In this document: in pieces, positions 7,459 through 16,319 of the stretch | How the letters are laid out: every line of letters begins with the position of its first letter | Position numbering within the stretch: position 1 is the first letter of the stretch | Assembly: GCA_964483325.1 (NCBI GenBank) | Contig: CAZAAW010000004.1 | Location: forward strand, 91,105-155,104 | DNA length: 64,000 bases | Source of the DNA: CAZAAW01 sp964483325 | Lineage (GTDB): Bacteria; Pseudomonadota; Alphaproteobacteria; Rhizobiales; Kaistiaceae | Reading direction: 5' to 3' | Notes under the pieces: model-generated | What the model saw: only the letters and a program-made list of their open reading frames with translations | The model's database searches: none | What the model was told of the DNA's origin: nothing | Made by a program: the position numbers and the translations under genes

Positions 7459-8415
7459 ATGCCGCGCCTTTCCACCCTCCTCACCGAACCGCTGACGCTG
7501 GCGATCCTCGCCAGCCTCGCCCTCCTGGCGATCGGCAATGCCATTTCGCCCGGCTTCGCCAGCCCGACCCAGATCGTCAGCCTGCTGACCCTCGCCGCCA
7601 TCCTCGGCATCGTCGCGGCAGGGCAGAATCTCGTCATCATCGCCGGCCGCGAGGGCATCGACCTTTCCGTCGGCGGCATGATCTCGCTCGGCGCCATCCT
7701 CGCCGGCAATCTCATGAACGGCCAGGACGGCGGCATCGCCGTGGGGCTGCTCGCCGCCTGCGGCGTCACGTTCCTGATCGGCATCGTCAACGGCCTCGGC
7801 GTCACGCTGATCCGCATTCCGCCTCTGGTCATGACGCTCGGCATGGCGGCCGTCCTGCAGGGCGCGCTGGTGGTGATCTCCTCCGGCATCCCATCCGGAC
7901 GCGCCGCACCGGCGCTCGCCGCTTTCATCCGCGAACCGCTGCTGTTCGGCATTCCCGGCATTCTCTTCGTCTGGGCGCTGATCGCCCTGGCGATGTGGCT
8001 GCTGCTGCGCCGCAGCGCCTTCGGTTATGCGCTCTATGCCACCGGCGCCAACGAGCGTGCGGCTATCCTCAGCGGCATCGCTACCTGGCGGGTGCGCATC
8101 CTCGTCTATGGCCTCTCGGGCTTCTTCTCTGGCCTGACCGGCGCCTGCCTCCTCGGCTATACCGGCAACACCTTCATCAGCGTCGGCGACGACCGCGTGC
8201 TGCCGTCGATCATCGCCGTCGTCATCGGCGGCACCTCGCTCGCCGGCGGCTCCGGCGGCTATTTCGGCACCATGGCCGGCGCCTTCATGCTGGTTCTCAT
8301 CGAGGGCATCCTGACGACGCTCAACATCCCCGGCTGGGGTCGGCAGGTGATCTTCGGCATGGTGCTGCTCGGCCTCATGCTGCTCTATGGCCGCCAGGCG
8401 CGGCTGAGAGCCTGA
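7459..8415 (+). CDS. Sugar ABC transporter permease 2 (RbsC type)
   Basis: A 318-residue paralogue of the preceding permease, with the same layout: GREGIDLSVGGMISLGAI near residue 64 and AVVIGGTSLAGGSGGYFGTM near residue 254. It is clearly a distinct sequence rather than a recent duplication. ATG 7459 lies 4 bases after the first permease; in-frame ATG 7420 would overlap it and is less likely. Only 2 bases separate it from the LacI regulator. Paired permeases occur in several polyol and sugar importers of this family. Confidence 0.92.
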   Translation: MPRLSTLLTEPLTLAILASLALLAIGNAISPGFASPTQIVSLLTLAAILGIVAAGQNLVIIAGREGIDLSVGGMISLGAILAGNLMNGQDGGIAVGLLAACGVTFLIGIVNGLGVTLIRIPPLVMTLGMAAVLQGALVVISSGIPSGRAAPALAAFIREPLLFGIPGILFVWALIALAMWLLLRRSAFGYALYATGANERAAILSGIATWRVRILVYGLSGFFSGLTGACLLGYTGNTFISVGDDRVLPSIIAVVIGGTSLAGGSGGYFGTMAGAFMLVLIEGILTTLNIPGWGRQVIFGMVLLGLMLLYGRQARLRA

Positions 8416-8417
8416 CG

Positions 8418-9422
8418 ATGGCCGGCCCGACAATCTACGAGGTGGCCGACCTCGCCGGCGTCTCGGCGGCGACGGTGTCGCGGACGCTGAAGCAGCCCGG
8501 CAAGGTCCGCCCCGATACGCGCCAGCGTGTCCAGCGCGCCATCGACGCCGTCGGCTTCATCCCCAATGCGCAGGCGCGCAATTTCCGCCGCCAGGCCAGC
8601 GATACGGTGATCCTGCTGGTGCGCGACATCACCAATCCCTTCTACCTGGAGATCTACCGCGGCGTCGAAGAGGCAGCGCTGGAGCATGGCTACAAGGTCC
8701 TGATGGGCGACGCCCGTATGGACGATGCCCGCATCGCCCACTATGTCGAGATGGTCCGCGAGCGCCATGCCGACGGGCTGATCCTCATGACCGGCCGGCT
8801 GCCCAAAGCGCTGCGCGACGCCGCCGACCGGCTGCCGCCGCTGATCGTGGCGCTGGAATATTTCCCCGATCTCGCCTTCCCGACCGTGCGCATCGACAAT
8901 GTCGCCGCCGCCGGCGCCGCGGTCGACCACCTCGCCGCGCTCGGGCATCGGCGCATCGCCCATATCGCCGGGCCGCCGGAGATCCTCGGCCACGACCGGC
9001 AGCGCGGCTATCTGGAAGGGCTGCGGCGCAACGGCCTCGATGCGGCGCCCGAGCTGCTGTTGCCCGGCGATTTCAGCATCGCCGCCGGCCGCGAGGCGGT
9101 CCGGCAGCTCATCGGCTCCGGCACCCGTTTCACCGCCATCTTCGCCAGCAATGACGAAATGGCGATCGGCGCCGTCAACGAGCTGCACGCCCAGGGGCGG
9201 CGCGTTCCGGCCGACGTGTCGGTGGTCGGCTTCGACGATATCGTCTTCGCCGCCGTGGCCGAGCCGTCGCTGACGACGATCCATCAGCCCCGCCGCGATA
9301 TCGGCCGCGCCGCCATGGGCCTGATGGTCGACACGCTGGCGGGCCGCCCGCTTGGCACCGATCCGATCCTTCTTCCCGCGCCGCTGATGATCCGCGGATC
9401 CAGCGGCCCGGCTCCCCATTGA
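8418..9422 (+). CDS. LacI-family transcriptional regulator of the sugar operon
   Basis: 334 residues: an N-terminal LacI helix-turn-helix (TIYEVADLAGVSAATVSRTL, residues 4-23, then the hinge region ending GFIPNAQARNFRR) followed by a periplasmic-binding-like effector domain (residues 60-330) with LVRDITNPFYLEIYRGVEEA and IFASNDEMAIGAVNELHAQG. ATG 8418 follows the permease stop by 2 bases. It is embedded in the operon that has a matching palindromic operator at 3752-3769, so negative autoregulation with the transported sugar, or a derivative, as inducer is likely. Confidence 0.93.
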   Translation: MAGPTIYEVADLAGVSAATVSRTLKQPGKVRPDTRQRVQRAIDAVGFIPNAQARNFRRQASDTVILLVRDITNPFYLEIYRGVEEAALEHGYKVLMGDARMDDARIAHYVEMVRERHADGLILMTGRLPKALRDAADRLPPLIVALEYFPDLAFPTVRIDNVAAAGAAVDHLAALGHRRIAHIAGPPEILGHDRQRGYLEGLRRNGLDAAPELLLPGDFSIAAGREAVRQLIGSGTRFTAIFASNDEMAIGAVNELHAQGRRVPADVSVVGFDDIVFAAVAEPSLTTIHQPRRDIGRAAMGLMVDTLAGRPLGTDPILLPAPLMIRGSSGPAPH

Positions 9423-9447
9423 GCTCACCACAACCGGCAGGCATTCC

Positions 9448-10695
9448 ATGGCTCCCAATCTTCCGCGTCCCCTCCTGCGGGTCGGCTTCGTCGGCAGCGG
9501 CTTCATCGCCCATTTCCATCTCAAGGCGATGCTTGCGGTGCGCAATGTCGAGATCGTCGGCGTCCACAGCCGCACGGCGGAGCGCCGCCAGGCCTTCGCC
9601 GACGCGGTCGCGGCGCATGGGCTGGGCGACTGCCGCACCTATGACACGCTGGACGGCCTGTTCACCGCTCCGGATGTCGACGCGATCTGGATTCTGGCGC
9701 CGAACTATGCCCGCCTGGAGATCATGCAGGCGCTGCACGACGCGGTGAAAAGCGGCCGCTCGCAGGTCTTCGCCGTCGCCTGCGAGAAGCCGCTGGCGCG
9801 CACGCTCGCCGAGGGGCGCCGGATGCTGGAGCTTGCCGAGGATGCCGGCCTCAACCACGGCTATCTGGAGAACCAGGTCTTCTCCACCGCCGTGACGCGC
9901 GGCAAGGACATCGTCTGGCGCCGGGCGGTGCCGGCCACCGGCCGGCCCTATCTCGCCCGCGCCGCCGAGGAGCATGGCGGGCCGCACGAGCCGTGGTTCT
10001 GGCAGGGCGAATTGCAGGGCGGCGGCGTACTGCTCGACATGATGTGCCACAGCGTCGAGGTGGCGCGCTATCTGCTGACCGAGCCCGGCGCGCCGCGCAA
10101 TTCCCTGCGCTTCGTCTCCGCCACCGGCGCCGTCGCATCGCTCAAATGGACGCGGCCGCAATATGCCGCCGCGCTGCGCGAGCGCATGGGGACGGAGGTC
10201 GACTATGCGCGCCGGCCGGCGGAGGACTTTGCCCGCGGCATGGTCACGCTGGCCGACGAGAACGGCGCCGAGCTGATCGTCGAGGCGACCACCTCCTGGG
10301 CCTTTGTCGGTGCGGGTCTGCGCATCCAGCTCGAACTGCTGGGGCCGGAATACGCCATGGAGTTCAGCTCGCTGTCGACCGGCCTCAAGATCTTCATGTC
10401 GCGCGCCGTCAGCGGCGCCGAGGGCGAGGACCTGATCGAGAAGCAGAATGCCGAGCAGGGCCTGATGCCGGTGCTGGAGGACGAGCCGGGCATCTACGGC
10501 TACACCGACGAGAACCGCCACATGGTGGAATGCTTCCACAGGGGCGAGACGCCGCTGGAGACCTTCCACGACGGCGTCGCCGTGCTGGAGATTCTCATGG
10601 CGCTCTACAAGAGCGCCGAGGAGGGGCGCACGGTGCAGGCCGGCGAGGACCTGGAAACCTATGTCCCGCCCGTGGCGCGGCCGGCGGCGCGGTAA
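9448..10695 (+). CDS. Gfo/Idh/MocA-family oxidoreductase
   Basis: 415 residues. The N-terminal Rossmann fold is shown by VGFVGSGFIAHFHLKAM (residues 11-27) and the NAD-site segment ACEKPLARTLAEGRRMLELA near residue 112. The C-terminal half is the alpha/beta substrate domain, with GGGVLLDMMCHSVEVARYLL near residue 190, including the conserved Asp/His pair. It probably oxidises or epimerises the imported sugar with NAD(P). It is the last gene of the sugar operon, 25 bases after the regulator, and runs into the intergenic inverted repeat. The substrate is unknown. Confidence 0.88.
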   Translation: MAPNLPRPLLRVGFVGSGFIAHFHLKAMLAVRNVEIVGVHSRTAERRQAFADAVAAHGLGDCRTYDTLDGLFTAPDVDAIWILAPNYARLEIMQALHDAVKSGRSQVFAVACEKPLARTLAEGRRMLELAEDAGLNHGYLENQVFSTAVTRGKDIVWRRAVPATGRPYLARAAEEHGGPHEPWFWQGELQGGGVLLDMMCHSVEVARYLLTEPGAPRNSLRFVSATGAVASLKWTRPQYAAALRERMGTEVDYARRPAEDFARGMVTLADENGAELIVEATTSWAFVGAGLRIQLELLGPEYAMEFSSLSTGLKIFMSRAVSGAEGEDLIEKQNAEQGLMPVLEDEPGIYGYTDENRHMVECFHRGETPLETFHDGVAVLEILMALYKSAEEGRTVQAGEDLETYVPPVARPAAR

Positions 10696-10715
10696 AGCGG
10701 CATCCATTTCCGCAC

Positions 10716-10885
10716 CGGCGCTCCCCACCCGTCACGCGCCTGCGGCGCGCGCCACCCTCCCCACCTTCGGCGAGGAGGATTGGAGCGAGCCTCCCCACGT
10801 CTTATCCTCGCAAATAAGGGCGCCTCTCCCTCACCGGAACGGGGAGGGTGGCAGGCGCGGAGCGCCTGACGGGTGGGGAGCGCCG
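10716..10885. repeat. Long intergenic inverted repeat (RIME/REP-like palindromic element)
   Basis: Two arms of about 45 bases, 10716-10762 and 10841-10885, are near-perfect reverse complements. Outer blocks GGCGCTCCCCACCCGTCA and TGACGGGTGGGGAGCGCC pair exactly, as do the inner GCCACCCTCCCC and GGGGAGGGTGGC. Some drift is seen in the G+C-rich middle of each arm. The 78-base centre contains smaller complementary bits. It fills the gap between two convergent genes. The look is that of short mosaic intergenic elements dispersed in rhizobial genomes; family membership is inferred, since only one copy is in view. Confidence 0.75.
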
Positions 10886-10914
10886 CAGGGCAGTTCGCGC
10901 ATTCGCGCGATCGT

Positions 10915-12957
10915 TCACACCAAACCGCGCTTCTGCAGCAGGGCTTGCGGCTGCGGGTCGCGGCCGCGGAAGGCGCGATAGGCCTCGTCGGGCTCGCGCA
11001 GCGAACCGGCCGAGTAGACATAGTCGTGGAGGCGCTTTGCCGTCTCCGGATCGAACGGATCGCCGGCTTCCATGAAGGCATTGTAGCCGTCGGCGTCGAG
11101 CACTTCCGACCACAGGTAGCTGTAATAGCCGGCGGCATAGCCCTCGCCGGAGAAGATGTGCCCGAAATGCGGCGTGCGGTGGCGCATGACGATCGCCTCC
11201 GGCATGCCGATATCGGCCAGCGCCTTCCTCTCGAAGTCGATGACGTTCACGTTGTCGGCCGAGGGCAGCAGATGCAGGTCGAGATCGACAAGCGCCGAGG
11301 AGGCATATTCCACCGTCTGGAAGCCCTGGTTGAAGGTCCGCGCCGCCAGCACGCGGCCGAGAAGCTGCTCCGGGATCGGCTCGCCCGTCTCATGGTGCCG
11401 GGCGAAGCGGCGGAGAACCTCCGGCTCCTCCAGCCAGTGCTCGAAGAGCTGCGACGGCAGCTCGACGAAATCGCGCGCCACATTGGTGCCGGCGATCAGC
11501 GGATAGGTGACGTTGGAGAGGAGGCCATGCAGGGCATGGCCGAACTCGTGGAACAGCGTCCGCGCATCGTCGAAGCTCAGGAGCGGCGGCTGGCCCTCGG
11601 CGGCCTTGGAGAAGTTCATGACGTTGACGATGATCGGCCGCACGTCGCCGTCGATGCGATGCTGGTCGCGGAAGGCGCTCATCCAGGCGCCGCTGCGCTT
11701 CGACGGACGGGCGAAATAGTCGCCGAGGAAGAGGCCGACATGCTTGCCGTCGCGCGTCACGTCCCAGACGCGCACGTCCGGATGATAGACCGGCACGTCG
11801 CGGCGCTCGGCAAAGTCGAGGCCGAACAGGCGATGCGCTGTGTAGAACGCCGCCTCGATCATCTTGTCCAGCGGCAGGTAGGGCTTCAGCTCGCCCTCGT
11901 CGAAGGCAAGCTCCTCGCGCCGCACCTGCTCGGTGTAGTAGCGCCAGTCCCAGGCGGCGATGCCGGCGGCCTGGCCTTCGGCCGTTGCCCGCTTCTGCAG
12001 CTCGGCCTGCTCGCGCCCGGCCCGCGCCCGCGCCGGTGTCCAGACCGAGTTGAGGAGGTCGATCGCCGCCTCCGGTGTCTTCGCCATCGTGTCGGCAAGG
12101 CGGAAATGGGCGAAGCTCTGGAAACCGAGCAGCCGCGCCCGCTCGGCGCGCAGCGTCACCATCTCGGCGATGATGGCGCTGTTGTCGGTCCTGCCGCCGG
12201 TCTCGCCGCGGTGGATCCAGGCGTCGAACACCTTCTGGCGCAGATCGCGCCGGCGCGAGAACTGCAGGAACGGCTCGACGCTGGAGCGCAGCAGCGTGAT
12301 GACATACTTGCCGGGCAGGCCGCGCTCGTCGGCCGCCTGCGCCGCGGCGGAGCGCAGCGACTCCGGCAGGCCGTCGAGGTCGGCTTCCTCCAGCACCAGC
12401 TTGAAGTCCTGCTCGTCGGCAAGAACGTTCTGGCCGAACAGGGTGCCGAGAACCGCAAGCCGCTCGGTGATCTCGGCCAGCCGCTCGCGCGACGGCGCGT
12501 CGAGCGCGGCGCCGGCGCGCACGAAGATGGTGTGGTAGCGGTCGAGCACGCGCCGCTGTTCCGCCGTCAGGTCCAGCGTCCCGGCCTTGGCATGCAGGGT
12601 GGCGGTGCGGCCATAGAGGCCCTGGTCGAGATAGATGGCGCTGGCATGGCGCGCCAGGATCGGCGCCACCGCGAGCTCGACCGCCTGCAACTCGTCGGTG
12701 CTGTCGGTGCCCGTCAGGTTGAAGAAGAGCTGTTCCAGCTGCGTCAGGGCAAGGCCACTCCGCTCCAGCGCCAGGACGGTATTGTCGAAGGTCGGCTCGG
12801 CGGGAGAGCTGGCAATGGCCTCGATCGCCGCCAGCTGCTCGGCGATGCGCTGCTCGAAGGCCGGCTGGTAGTGCTCGGCCTTCGCCGCCCCGAAAGGCGG
12901 AACGCCGAACGGGCCGGTCCACGGAGCAAGAAGCGGATTGTCCTCGATCTGCGTCAT
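10915..12957 (-). CDS. dcp: M3-family zinc peptidase, peptidyl-dipeptidase Dcp-like
   Basis: A 680-residue cytoplasmic metallopeptidase with the M3 zinc motif HEFGH in TLFHEFGHALHGLLS (near residue 465) and the third ligand region further on. The start IEDNPLLAPWTGPFGVPPF and the end FRGRDPQPQALLQKRGLV resemble Dcp more than oligopeptidase A. It degrades short peptides, removing C-terminal dipeptides if truly Dcp. ATG 12957 gives the normal N-terminus; the in-frame extension to 13029 adds unlike sequence. It converges on the sugar operon, with the inverted-repeat element in between. Confidence 0.88.
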   Translation of the reverse strand: MTQIEDNPLLAPWTGPFGVPPFGAAKAEHYQPAFEQRIAEQLAAIEAIASSPAEPTFDNTVLALERSGLALTQLEQLFFNLTGTDSTDELQAVELAVAPILARHASAIYLDQGLYGRTATLHAKAGTLDLTAEQRRVLDRYHTIFVRAGAALDAPSRERLAEITERLAVLGTLFGQNVLADEQDFKLVLEEADLDGLPESLRSAAAQAADERGLPGKYVITLLRSSVEPFLQFSRRRDLRQKVFDAWIHRGETGGRTDNSAIIAEMVTLRAERARLLGFQSFAHFRLADTMAKTPEAAIDLLNSVWTPARARAGREQAELQKRATAEGQAAGIAAWDWRYYTEQVRREELAFDEGELKPYLPLDKMIEAAFYTAHRLFGLDFAERRDVPVYHPDVRVWDVTRDGKHVGLFLGDYFARPSKRSGAWMSAFRDQHRIDGDVRPIIVNVMNFSKAAEGQPPLLSFDDARTLFHEFGHALHGLLSNVTYPLIAGTNVARDFVELPSQLFEHWLEEPEVLRRFARHHETGEPIPEQLLGRVLAARTFNQGFQTVEYASSALVDLDLHLLPSADNVNVIDFERKALADIGMPEAIVMRHRTPHFGHIFSGEGYAAGYYSYLWSEVLDADGYNAFMEAGDPFDPETAKRLHDYVYSAGSLREPDEAYRAFRGRDPQPQALLQKRGLV

Positions 12958-13065
12958 TGCACTTCCCCTACGCCAACACCACGCGATCCAAGCAGAAAGC
13001 CGGCCGGTCAACAAACCGGCCGGCCGCAATCATGCGTCATTGCCGGCGCGCAGCCGGCCTGACGC

Positions 13066-14004
13066 TCAGGCCTGCTGGATGGCCGACAGGAGCCAGGATC
13101 CGCCGCGCGCCCGGCGGAAGGTCCAGATCTCCGTCACCTCGCCCGGCCCGGTCTCGACGACGCGCCCGGTCGCCAGGTCCTCGGTGACGTCCTTGAGGGC
13201 GTAGCGCATGGCGACGGTAGCGTAGTCGGTCTCGCCCTCGCGCCACGCTTCGGCAAGGTCGCCCTGCAGCAGCTTGACGTCGGTGACGCGGTTGACCTGG
13301 CCGCGGCTGGCATTGTCGGCCAGCTCGTCGGAAAGATAGGACAGCATTTCCGGCGTCACCTTGCGCCGCAGGGTGGCAATGTCCTCGCGGCCATAGGCTT
13401 CCTGGATTTCCTCCAGCGCCGCGCCGAAGGCGTCGAAATCGGCGTCCTTGATGCCGACGACATCATTGCTGTCGCGCGCTGCGGCGCTGCCGCCGCTGCC
13501 GAGATCGACCCGGCGAAGCGGCGCCGGCCCCGGCTGGCGGCCGTTGCCGGACGCGAAGGCCGGCTGGTTGCGCCTGGCGAACCAGCCGATGATCCAGCGG
13601 ACGACGAAGAAGATGATGGCGATCTGCAGCAGCAGGCCGAGGATCGACCCGAGCCCGCCGATGCCGCCGAAGAAGCCGTGGCCGGCGAAGAGGCCGAACA
13701 GGCCGGCGCCGAGCAGGCCGCCAAGGATGGCGCCGCCGAAGCCCGAGCCGAACATGCCGGTGCGCGCTGCCCCCGCCGGGGTGGCGGCCGGAGTGCGCTG
13801 GGCGGCGCCGGGCTGGGTTATCGTCCGCTCAAGCGGCTGTGCCGGCCGCGGCGCGGTCTGCGTCACCGGCGGCGGCGAAAAGGTGCGCGCGCCCCGGCTG
13901 CCGAAGCCGCCGCCGCGGCCCATGCGGGCATCCGCAGCACTCGCCACGATGATCAGAGCAGCCGCCGCGATCGCGGCAACGACATGAGATCTGGAGCGGG
14001 TCAC
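13066..14004 (-). CDS. Tim44-like domain protein, membrane anchored
   Basis: 312 residues. N-terminal signal or anchor (residues 8-26), a Gly/Arg and Pro-rich linker (residues 27-85), a glycine-rich hydrophobic stretch with two predicted spans (GGAILGGLLGAGLFGLFAG and LGLLLQIAIIFFVVRWIIG, residues 90-145), then a Tim44-like fold from about residue 175 (DFDAFGAALEEIQEAYGRED to the end). Bacterial Tim44-like proteins of this layout occur throughout alphaproteobacteria; a role in membrane-protein handling is inferred from mitochondrial Tim44. The start is GTG, with AGGAGG 12 bases upstream; an out-of-frame ATG lies in between. Confidence 0.85.
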   Translation of the reverse strand: MTRSRSHVVAAIAAAALIIVASAADARMGRGGGFGSRGARTFSPPPVTQTAPRPAQPLERTITQPGAAQRTPAATPAGAARTGMFGSGFGGAILGGLLGAGLFGLFAGHGFFGGIGGLGSILGLLLQIAIIFFVVRWIIGWFARRNQPAFASGNGRQPGPAPLRRVDLGSGGSAAARDSNDVVGIKDADFDAFGAALEEIQEAYGREDIATLRRKVTPEMLSYLSDELADNASRGQVNRVTDVKLLQGDLAEAWREGETDYATVAMRYALKDVTEDLATGRVVETGPGEVTEIWTFRRARGGSWLLSAIQQA

Positions 14005-14120
14005 TGGTTTTCATAACCTCCTGGAGCACCGGACAGGCGCTTTCAGGGACATATGTATGTAGCGAGGTCCGGCGGCGCGAGAGGTTTCTCGCCCTATAGC
14101 CGCGGCGGCAGCAGAAATCG

Positions 14121-16319
14121 TCAGGCGGCGTTGGCGGCCGGCGGTGCCGGCAGGCGCGCCAGCTGCTCCATCAGCGCCGGCGTGCCGAGAACGGCGCAGC
14201 GTTCGTCCCGCGCCATCCAGGCGATGGCCTGCTGGACCGAGTTTGCCTGCGCGATCTTGGCGGCGGCGACAGCCTCGACATGGTCGATGGTGCCGTCGCG
14301 CGGCGCCGGTTCGGCATCGACGAGGGCGTTGTGCTGACGGCGGAGGCCTTCGTCGGTCGCCAGCGCGGCGAGGTCCGGCGACCGGCCGACGAAGCCGGAA
14401 TAGACCCGGCGCAGTTCCGCCGCCTCCACCGCCACGGGCGGCGGATCATAATCTTCCGGGATGGTGATGAGGCCGCGGCGGCGCAGGAAATTACCGATGC
14501 GAACGGAGCCGCTGGCCGCCGACAGCGGCACGGCCAGCAGCATGCCGATGATCGCCGGCGACATCCACGCCACCAGACGCCAGGAGTCGAGATAGGCGGC
14601 AAAAGCCAGGATCGCCCCGGCCGCCATATGCGGCCAGTGGCGGCGGATCAATGTCCCCAGAGGAACGGCGCCGCCGTCACGCTCCTGGGTTTTCCAGCCG
14701 GAATCGTGGCCGCGCAGGATCGAGATGACGAGGCCGCACTGGATGAGCATGAAGACCGGCGCCATCAGCGCCGACAGCAGCGTCTCGATCAAAGCGCTCA
14801 CCGTCAGGCGCAGGATGCCGGGGCGGCTACGCCACGGCCGCAGCGCGACGAGGAAGCTCACCAGGCCGATCACCTTGGGCGCGAACAGCACCGCCATGGT
14901 AAAGGCAAAGAGCCGGAAGGCCCGTTCGGAATCGATGATCGGCCAGGTCGGGAAGAGCTGGAAGTCGCCGGGGAAATAGACTGGCTGGATGAAATAGGCC
15001 TGCAGCGCCAGGGCAAGGCCGGCCAGGATCAGCCCCAGCCACAGGAAGGACGAGAGGTACGACATGATGCCCGTCGCCAGATGTACGCGGCTCACCCAGT
15101 GGAGGCCACGGGCGTGGATCAGCTTGGAATGCTGCAGATTGCCCTGCGCCCAGCGGCGGTCGCGCGCCGCCAGGTCGACCATCGAGGGCGGCCCTTCCTC
15201 GTAGGAGCCGGGCAGGTCGTCGGCGATCAGCACCGCCCAGCCGGCGCGGCGGATGAAGGCCGCCTCGACGAAATCATGGCTGAGGACATGGCCGCCGAAG
15301 GGCGGCCGCCCGGGCAGGATCGGCAGGCCCGCCGCCTCGGTGAAGGCGCGCATGCGGATGATGGCGTTGTGGCCCCAGTAATTGCCCTCCGGTCCTGCCC
15401 ACCAGGCGAGGCCGGCGGCATTGACCGGGCCGTAGATCCGGCCGGCGAATTGCTGCATCCGCGCCAGCAGCGTGCGGCCGTTGATCAGCGCCGGAACGGT
15501 CTGGATCAGCCCGGCTTCGGGATGCGCTTCCATGCGCCGGACCAGCTCGGTGATCGTCGCCGGCGCCATCAGGCTGTCGGCGTCGAGGACCAGCATGTAG
15601 TCATAGGCGCCGCCCCAGCGGCGGCAGAAATCGGCGACGTTGCCGGCCTTGCGCGCCGTATTCCGGCGGCGGCGGCGATAATAGACATTGGCGAGGCCGG
15701 CGAGGCGGCGGCGGATCTGCGCCAGCGCCGCTTCCTCCTCCAGCGCCACTTCCGGGTCGTTGGTGTCGCTGAGGATGAACCAGTCGAAGTGGCTCGACTC
15801 GCCCAGGCGCTCGATGCCGGCGGCCAGCGTTTCGATGGTGGCGAAGATGCGGTCGGGCCGCTCGTTGTAGGTCGGCATGACGACCGCCGTCCGTCCGCCG
15901 ATCGGCGCATCCGGGATGAGCGAGGGCGGCCGCGGCTGCGGCGTCAGGCCGATGCAGCCGGCGATCGCTGTGGCAAAGGTCAGCGCGATCCAGGCGAAAT
16001 TGACGGTGAAGAAGGCCAGCACCACCGCCTCGACCGGCAGCAGGCCGCCGAGGTTGAGCACGTTGAGCATCTGCCAAGCGGCAACGCCGGTCAGCAGGCC
16101 GGCGCCGCCGAAGACGAAGAGGCGCCGGCCGGCCATGCGCCGCCGCTGCGCCGCGGTACGGAAATCGGCCCGCAGCGACGCGACGGCGTGAACGGCCTGT
16201 TCGGCCATCTCGCGCGGCCGCTGCGGCGGCATTCCCGGTGCCGCCGGCGGACGTGCGGCCTCGGCCTGCGGGCCGGGCCTGGTCAGCTCGATCAGTCCCC
16301 CGTCCATCGGTAAAGCCAC
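14121..16319 (-). CDS. opgH: OpgH, glucans biosynthesis glucosyltransferase
   Basis: A 732-residue inner-membrane GT2 enzyme that polymerises the backbone of osmoregulated periplasmic glucans from UDP-glucose. Two N-terminal spans (residues 67-110) precede the catalytic domain with PTYNERPDRIF, the acidic motif VLDADSLM (near residue 245), SHDFVEAAF and the RRWAQGNLQH element. Several C-terminal spans follow from about residue 420. It is shorter than E. coli OpgH, as is usual in alphaproteobacteria. GTG 16319 overlaps the opgG stop by 28 bases; ATG 16307 is an equally possible start. Downstream partner of OpgG in the usual opgGH order. Confidence 0.92.
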   Translation of the reverse strand: MALPMDGGLIELTRPGPQAEAARPPAAPGMPPQRPREMAEQAVHAVASLRADFRTAAQRRRMAGRRLFVFGGAGLLTGVAAWQMLNVLNLGGLLPVEAVVLAFFTVNFAWIALTFATAIAGCIGLTPQPRPPSLIPDAPIGGRTAVVMPTYNERPDRIFATIETLAAGIERLGESSHFDWFILSDTNDPEVALEEEAALAQIRRRLAGLANVYYRRRRRNTARKAGNVADFCRRWGGAYDYMLVLDADSLMAPATITELVRRMEAHPEAGLIQTVPALINGRTLLARMQQFAGRIYGPVNAAGLAWWAGPEGNYWGHNAIIRMRAFTEAAGLPILPGRPPFGGHVLSHDFVEAAFIRRAGWAVLIADDLPGSYEEGPPSMVDLAARDRRWAQGNLQHSKLIHARGLHWVSRVHLATGIMSYLSSFLWLGLILAGLALALQAYFIQPVYFPGDFQLFPTWPIIDSERAFRLFAFTMAVLFAPKVIGLVSFLVALRPWRSRPGILRLTVSALIETLLSALMAPVFMLIQCGLVISILRGHDSGWKTQERDGGAVPLGTLIRRHWPHMAAGAILAFAAYLDSWRLVAWMSPAIIGMLLAVPLSAASGSVRIGNFLRRRGLITIPEDYDPPPVAVEAAELRRVYSGFVGRSPDLAALATDEGLRRQHNALVDAEPAPRDGTIDHVEAVAAAKIAQANSVQQAIAWMARDERCAVLGTPALMEQLARLPAPPAANAA

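Noticed and set aside
10873..13062. Long plus-strand open frame (729 codons) opposite the M3 peptidase
   Set aside because: The minus-strand frame has the full M3 motif set including HEFGH; the plus-strand frame has low-complexity Glu/Gly/Arg sequence and is an antisense shadow.
14013..14029. ATG just after AGGAGG upstream of the Tim44-like gene, read as a separate small gene
   Set aside because: It is out of frame with the Tim44-like protein, too close to the ribosome site and encodes a short Arg/Cys-rich shadow; GTG 14004 gives the signal sequence.
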